Source: Arthrobacter endolithicus
GTDB taxonomy: Bacteria; Actinomycetota; Actinomycetes; Actinomycetales; Micrococcaceae
Reading direction: 5' to 3'
Assembly (NCBI RefSeq): GCF_026627425.1
Contig: NZ_JAPNLH010000013.1
Location: forward strand, 55,294 to 119,293
Length of the DNA stretch: 64,000 nt
Positions 62,187 to 64,000 of this stretch are shown here, piece after piece. A program made the position numbers and the translations under genes. The notes under the pieces were generated by a model. That model was not told the DNA's origin, did no database searches, and was given only the letters and a program-made list of their open reading frames with translations. Positions within the stretch are counted from its first letter, which is position 1. Every line of letters begins with the position of its first letter.

Positions 62187-62372
62187 TCATTTCAAAGTCC
62201 GATGAGGTTGCGGGCGATTTTTTGGGTTGCGTCCGGCGGTGCGGAGGGCTTTGGCGATGTTGGTGGCGCCGGTGAATCGGTGGAGGGTGCCGGAGATCAA
62301 TCCATGCCCAAAACACCTCACCGCAGCCAGCCCGGAACTACGTCCGGGACCGGCCGCCGATCGGTGGATCAA
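62187..62372 (-). pseudogene. Possible transposase C-terminal fragment
   Basis: The minus frame ends with HGLISGTLHRFTGATNIAKA followed by LRTAGRNPKNRPQPHRTLK, a basic tail of the kind that closes many DDE transposases. It has no N-terminal domain and abuts a recombinase remnant. The family is not identified. Confidence 0.35.
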
Positions 62373-62374
62373 GG

Positions 62375-62617
62375 CTAAGCCGTGAGCAGGTCACCGCGAT
62401 CCTGGCAGCCCCGGACCGCTCCACCTGGAGCGGGTGCCGTGACGCGGCCATGCTCACCACCGCTTACAACACCGGCGCCCGCGTCTCGGAAATCACTGCA
62501 CTGCGCGTAGGCGATGTCCTACTGGAACGTCAATCAGCCATGCATCTAAACGGCAAGGGCCGCAAAGAACGCGTCATCCCCCTCTGGAAAAACACCGCGA
62601 CCGAGCTGCGGACCTAG
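62375..62617 (+). pseudogene. Tyrosine recombinase catalytic-domain fragment
   Basis: An 80-codon frame without a start reads LSREQVTAILAAPDRSTWSG, then MLTTAYNTGARVSEITALRV and HLNGKGRKERVIPLWKN before TAG. TGARVSE contains the first catalytic Arg, and GKGRKERVIPLW is the beta-hairpin Lys region. The N-terminal part and the C-terminal HxxR...Y are gone, so it is inactive. Too short and startless to be an ordinary gene call. Confidence 0.8.
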
Positions 62618-62816
62618 GAGTGCGCTGAACAAGGGGCAATTCGGGGCAGTGGATTTGGGTTCCCCACCGTTCAAGTGGCCTTGGGCGGCCTGCTGCGGGC
62701 CTGGTTTTCGGGCGCCGGAAATCTGCTGAGTGAATTTTCTGGGGCGTGTGGTCCGTCTGCGGCTCCGGGCGGGGTGGATTTGGTCCGTGGCCGTTGTTGG
62801 CCGTCCTTTTCGCCGG

Positions 62817-63872
62817 TTATCCCAGGGCCCAGGCTCCGTCGTGGCTGGTGAGGCCGAGTTTTAGCAGTCGCCGAAGGTTCAACGCTCCGATTCGTTGTTG
62901 CAGCCAGGCGTTGTTCTTTTCCACGCCCCGGTATCGCAGGCGCCGGTTGCCTCCGGCGACCAGCCAGCCGATGGACCGCTCCACCAGGGGACGGTAGGCC
63001 CGGTAGTCATGTTTGAAACCGGGCTCGCGGGCGGCGGCCCGGTGGGCGCGCTGGCGGGCGTGGTGCTTGGTGATGACAACTTTCCGTCCGCCCTTGGCCT
63101 TGGTGCACTGCTCCCGCAACGGGCACGCCTTGCACGCAGTGCCGAAGTTCACGTTGCCCCGGGGGCTGATCTTCCGGACCTCACCGGCCGGGCAGGTGAG
63201 CGTGTTCTTCGCTTCGTCGTGGGTGAAGTCGTCCAGGTCGTAGCCCCCGGGCACGGCCGGGCGCAGCGGCTTGGGCTTGACCAGCCCCCGGTGCCCGGCC
63301 GCGTCGAGGGTCTCAAGCATGGGACCGGAACCATAGGCCGAGTCCCCCAGCACCTGATAATCCACGGCCGGATCCTGCATGGTCTCATCGGTGCCCAGCA
63401 GCACGATGCCAGCGTCCGCGTCGCTGGAACCGGGCCCGGCGGCCTTCGTCATCACGGCGTTGGTGTAGAGCCCGGTCTCCGGTTCGGCGATGATGTGGCC
63501 CTTGAAGCCGTCCATCATCACGGAGCGGGACTTGTGCGCGTGCCGGGCCTGCGGATCGACGGTGGAAACGATCCGGTCCGGGGCGACCTTCCGGGCGATC
63601 CGCCACCGCCCGTCCGTGCCGTCGGAGCCCTCGGCCGGCTCCACGTCCTGGCCCGAAACCAGCGCCAGCAACACGTACGCCTGATACGCCGGGGAACCCT
63701 CTTCCAGGGTGCCCGGGTCCACCGCGCCCAGCAGTGCCAGGGCGTCGGTGACCAGCCCCGAAATCAGTTCCTCTTTCGCCTCCTTATCGTCCCAGGCAAT
63801 GTCCGGCTTGCCCGGGCGTGTGTAGTCGTAGGAGGTCGCGTGAACCGCCATCAAGGTCGCGCCGTGCTCCAT
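62817..63872 (-). pseudogene. IS1182-family transposase, N-terminally truncated
   Basis: The 351-codon frame contains the central and C-terminal transposase: MMDGFKGHIIAEPETGLYTN, QVLGDSAYGSGPMLETL (second catalytic Asp region), a Cys-rich insertion CKACPLREQC, and LVERSIGWLVAGGNRRLRYR with the Glu of the YREK-type region. The usual N-terminal DUF772 domain and first Asp, roughly 150-200 residues, are missing. In-frame sequence before ATG 63872 hits a stop at about 63888, just where another element's end begins at 63892. The copy was probably cut by that insertion and is not functional. Confidence 0.75.
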
Positions 63873-63891
63873 GTGTGTGTGATCAACTATT

Positions 63892-64000
63892 TGTAGGCCG
63901 TTTTAGCTAGGAATGTAGGCCGAGTTAGCGGCTCGTTTCAGGCCAAAAGAGCGCTAAGAATCAGGCCAGTTTTTTCCCCTCCAAATCATGGTTTCGGGGT
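63892..64000. mobile_element. Left end of a further insertion element (continues beyond window)
   Basis: Directly at the break of the IS1182 transposase, TGTAGGCCG occurs at 63892-63900 and again at 63914-63922, each followed by a TTAGC two bases on. TCAGGCC then occurs twice farther right. Terminal TGT with spaced direct repeats is the style of IS21-family ends. No coding part is inside the window. Confidence 0.5.

Noticed and set aside
62895..63896. 333-codon plus-strand frame across the IS1182 transposase
   Set aside because: Gly/Val/His-rich antisense of a recognisable transposase.

Overview
The window is high-GC DNA with short Shine-Dalgarno sequences, many GTG/TTG starts and tightly overlapping genes. 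Gene content (LAL-type LuxR regulators, secreted PKD/LamG proteins, Tat exports, IS21 and IS1182 elements) suggests a soil or plant-associated actinobacterium, most likely of the Arthrobacter type (Micrococcaceae). That placement is inferred from style and content, not from a marker gene.

The window is dominated by two neighbouring surface-polysaccharide loci. Locus 1 (about 1-30560) holds, on the minus strand, a truncated membrane-anchored protein, a 2361-residue PKD/LamG adhesin-like protein, a PAPS-type sulfotransferase, an APH-fold kinase, a GH26-like glycoside hydrolase and a cytidylyltransferase-oxidoreductase fusion. A plus-strand operon follows: polymerase fused to a chain-length regulator, a second chain-length protein with a dead kinase domain, a flippase, and a TagF-like polyol-phosphate transferase. 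Facing it is a seven-gene minus-strand operon: priming transferase, cysQ, cysD, cysN, a PssD/Alg14-like subunit, a PssE/Alg13-like subunit fused to a sulfotransferase-like domain, and a GT2. Divergent from that are a TSUP permease and an ATP-sulfurylase-like/APS-kinase protein. Together these supply sulfate uptake, sulfate activation to PAPS, transfer to an acceptor and disposal of PAP. No sulfate-reduction genes (cysH, cysI) are present, so the set reads as a dedicated sulfation module inside an exopolysaccharide locus, combined with CDP-polyol chemistry.

The middle (30582-39093) carries three consecutive ~900-residue LAL regulators on the minus strand. From 39262 to 43400 lies a scrapyard of mobile DNA: a peptidyl-tRNA hydrolase fragment, a complete IS21-type element, an IS3 transposase tail and broken tyrosine-recombinase pieces flanked by short repeats.

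Locus 2 (43399-61880) is a second, more AT-rich-looking Wzx/Wzy-type locus: GT39 membrane transferase, UDP-glucose dehydrogenase, Tat/lipobox glycerophosphodiesterase-like protein, polymerase, an intact Wzz-tyrosine kinase with a divergent low-molecular-weight phosphatase, five glycosyltransferases, two sugar-oxidoreductase-like proteins, a second flippase and a Tat-exported beta-helix protein. It has no priming transferase in view and may share the one of locus 1. The right edge (62187-64000) is again transposon and recombinase debris. I saw no rRNA, tRNA or CRISPR array.
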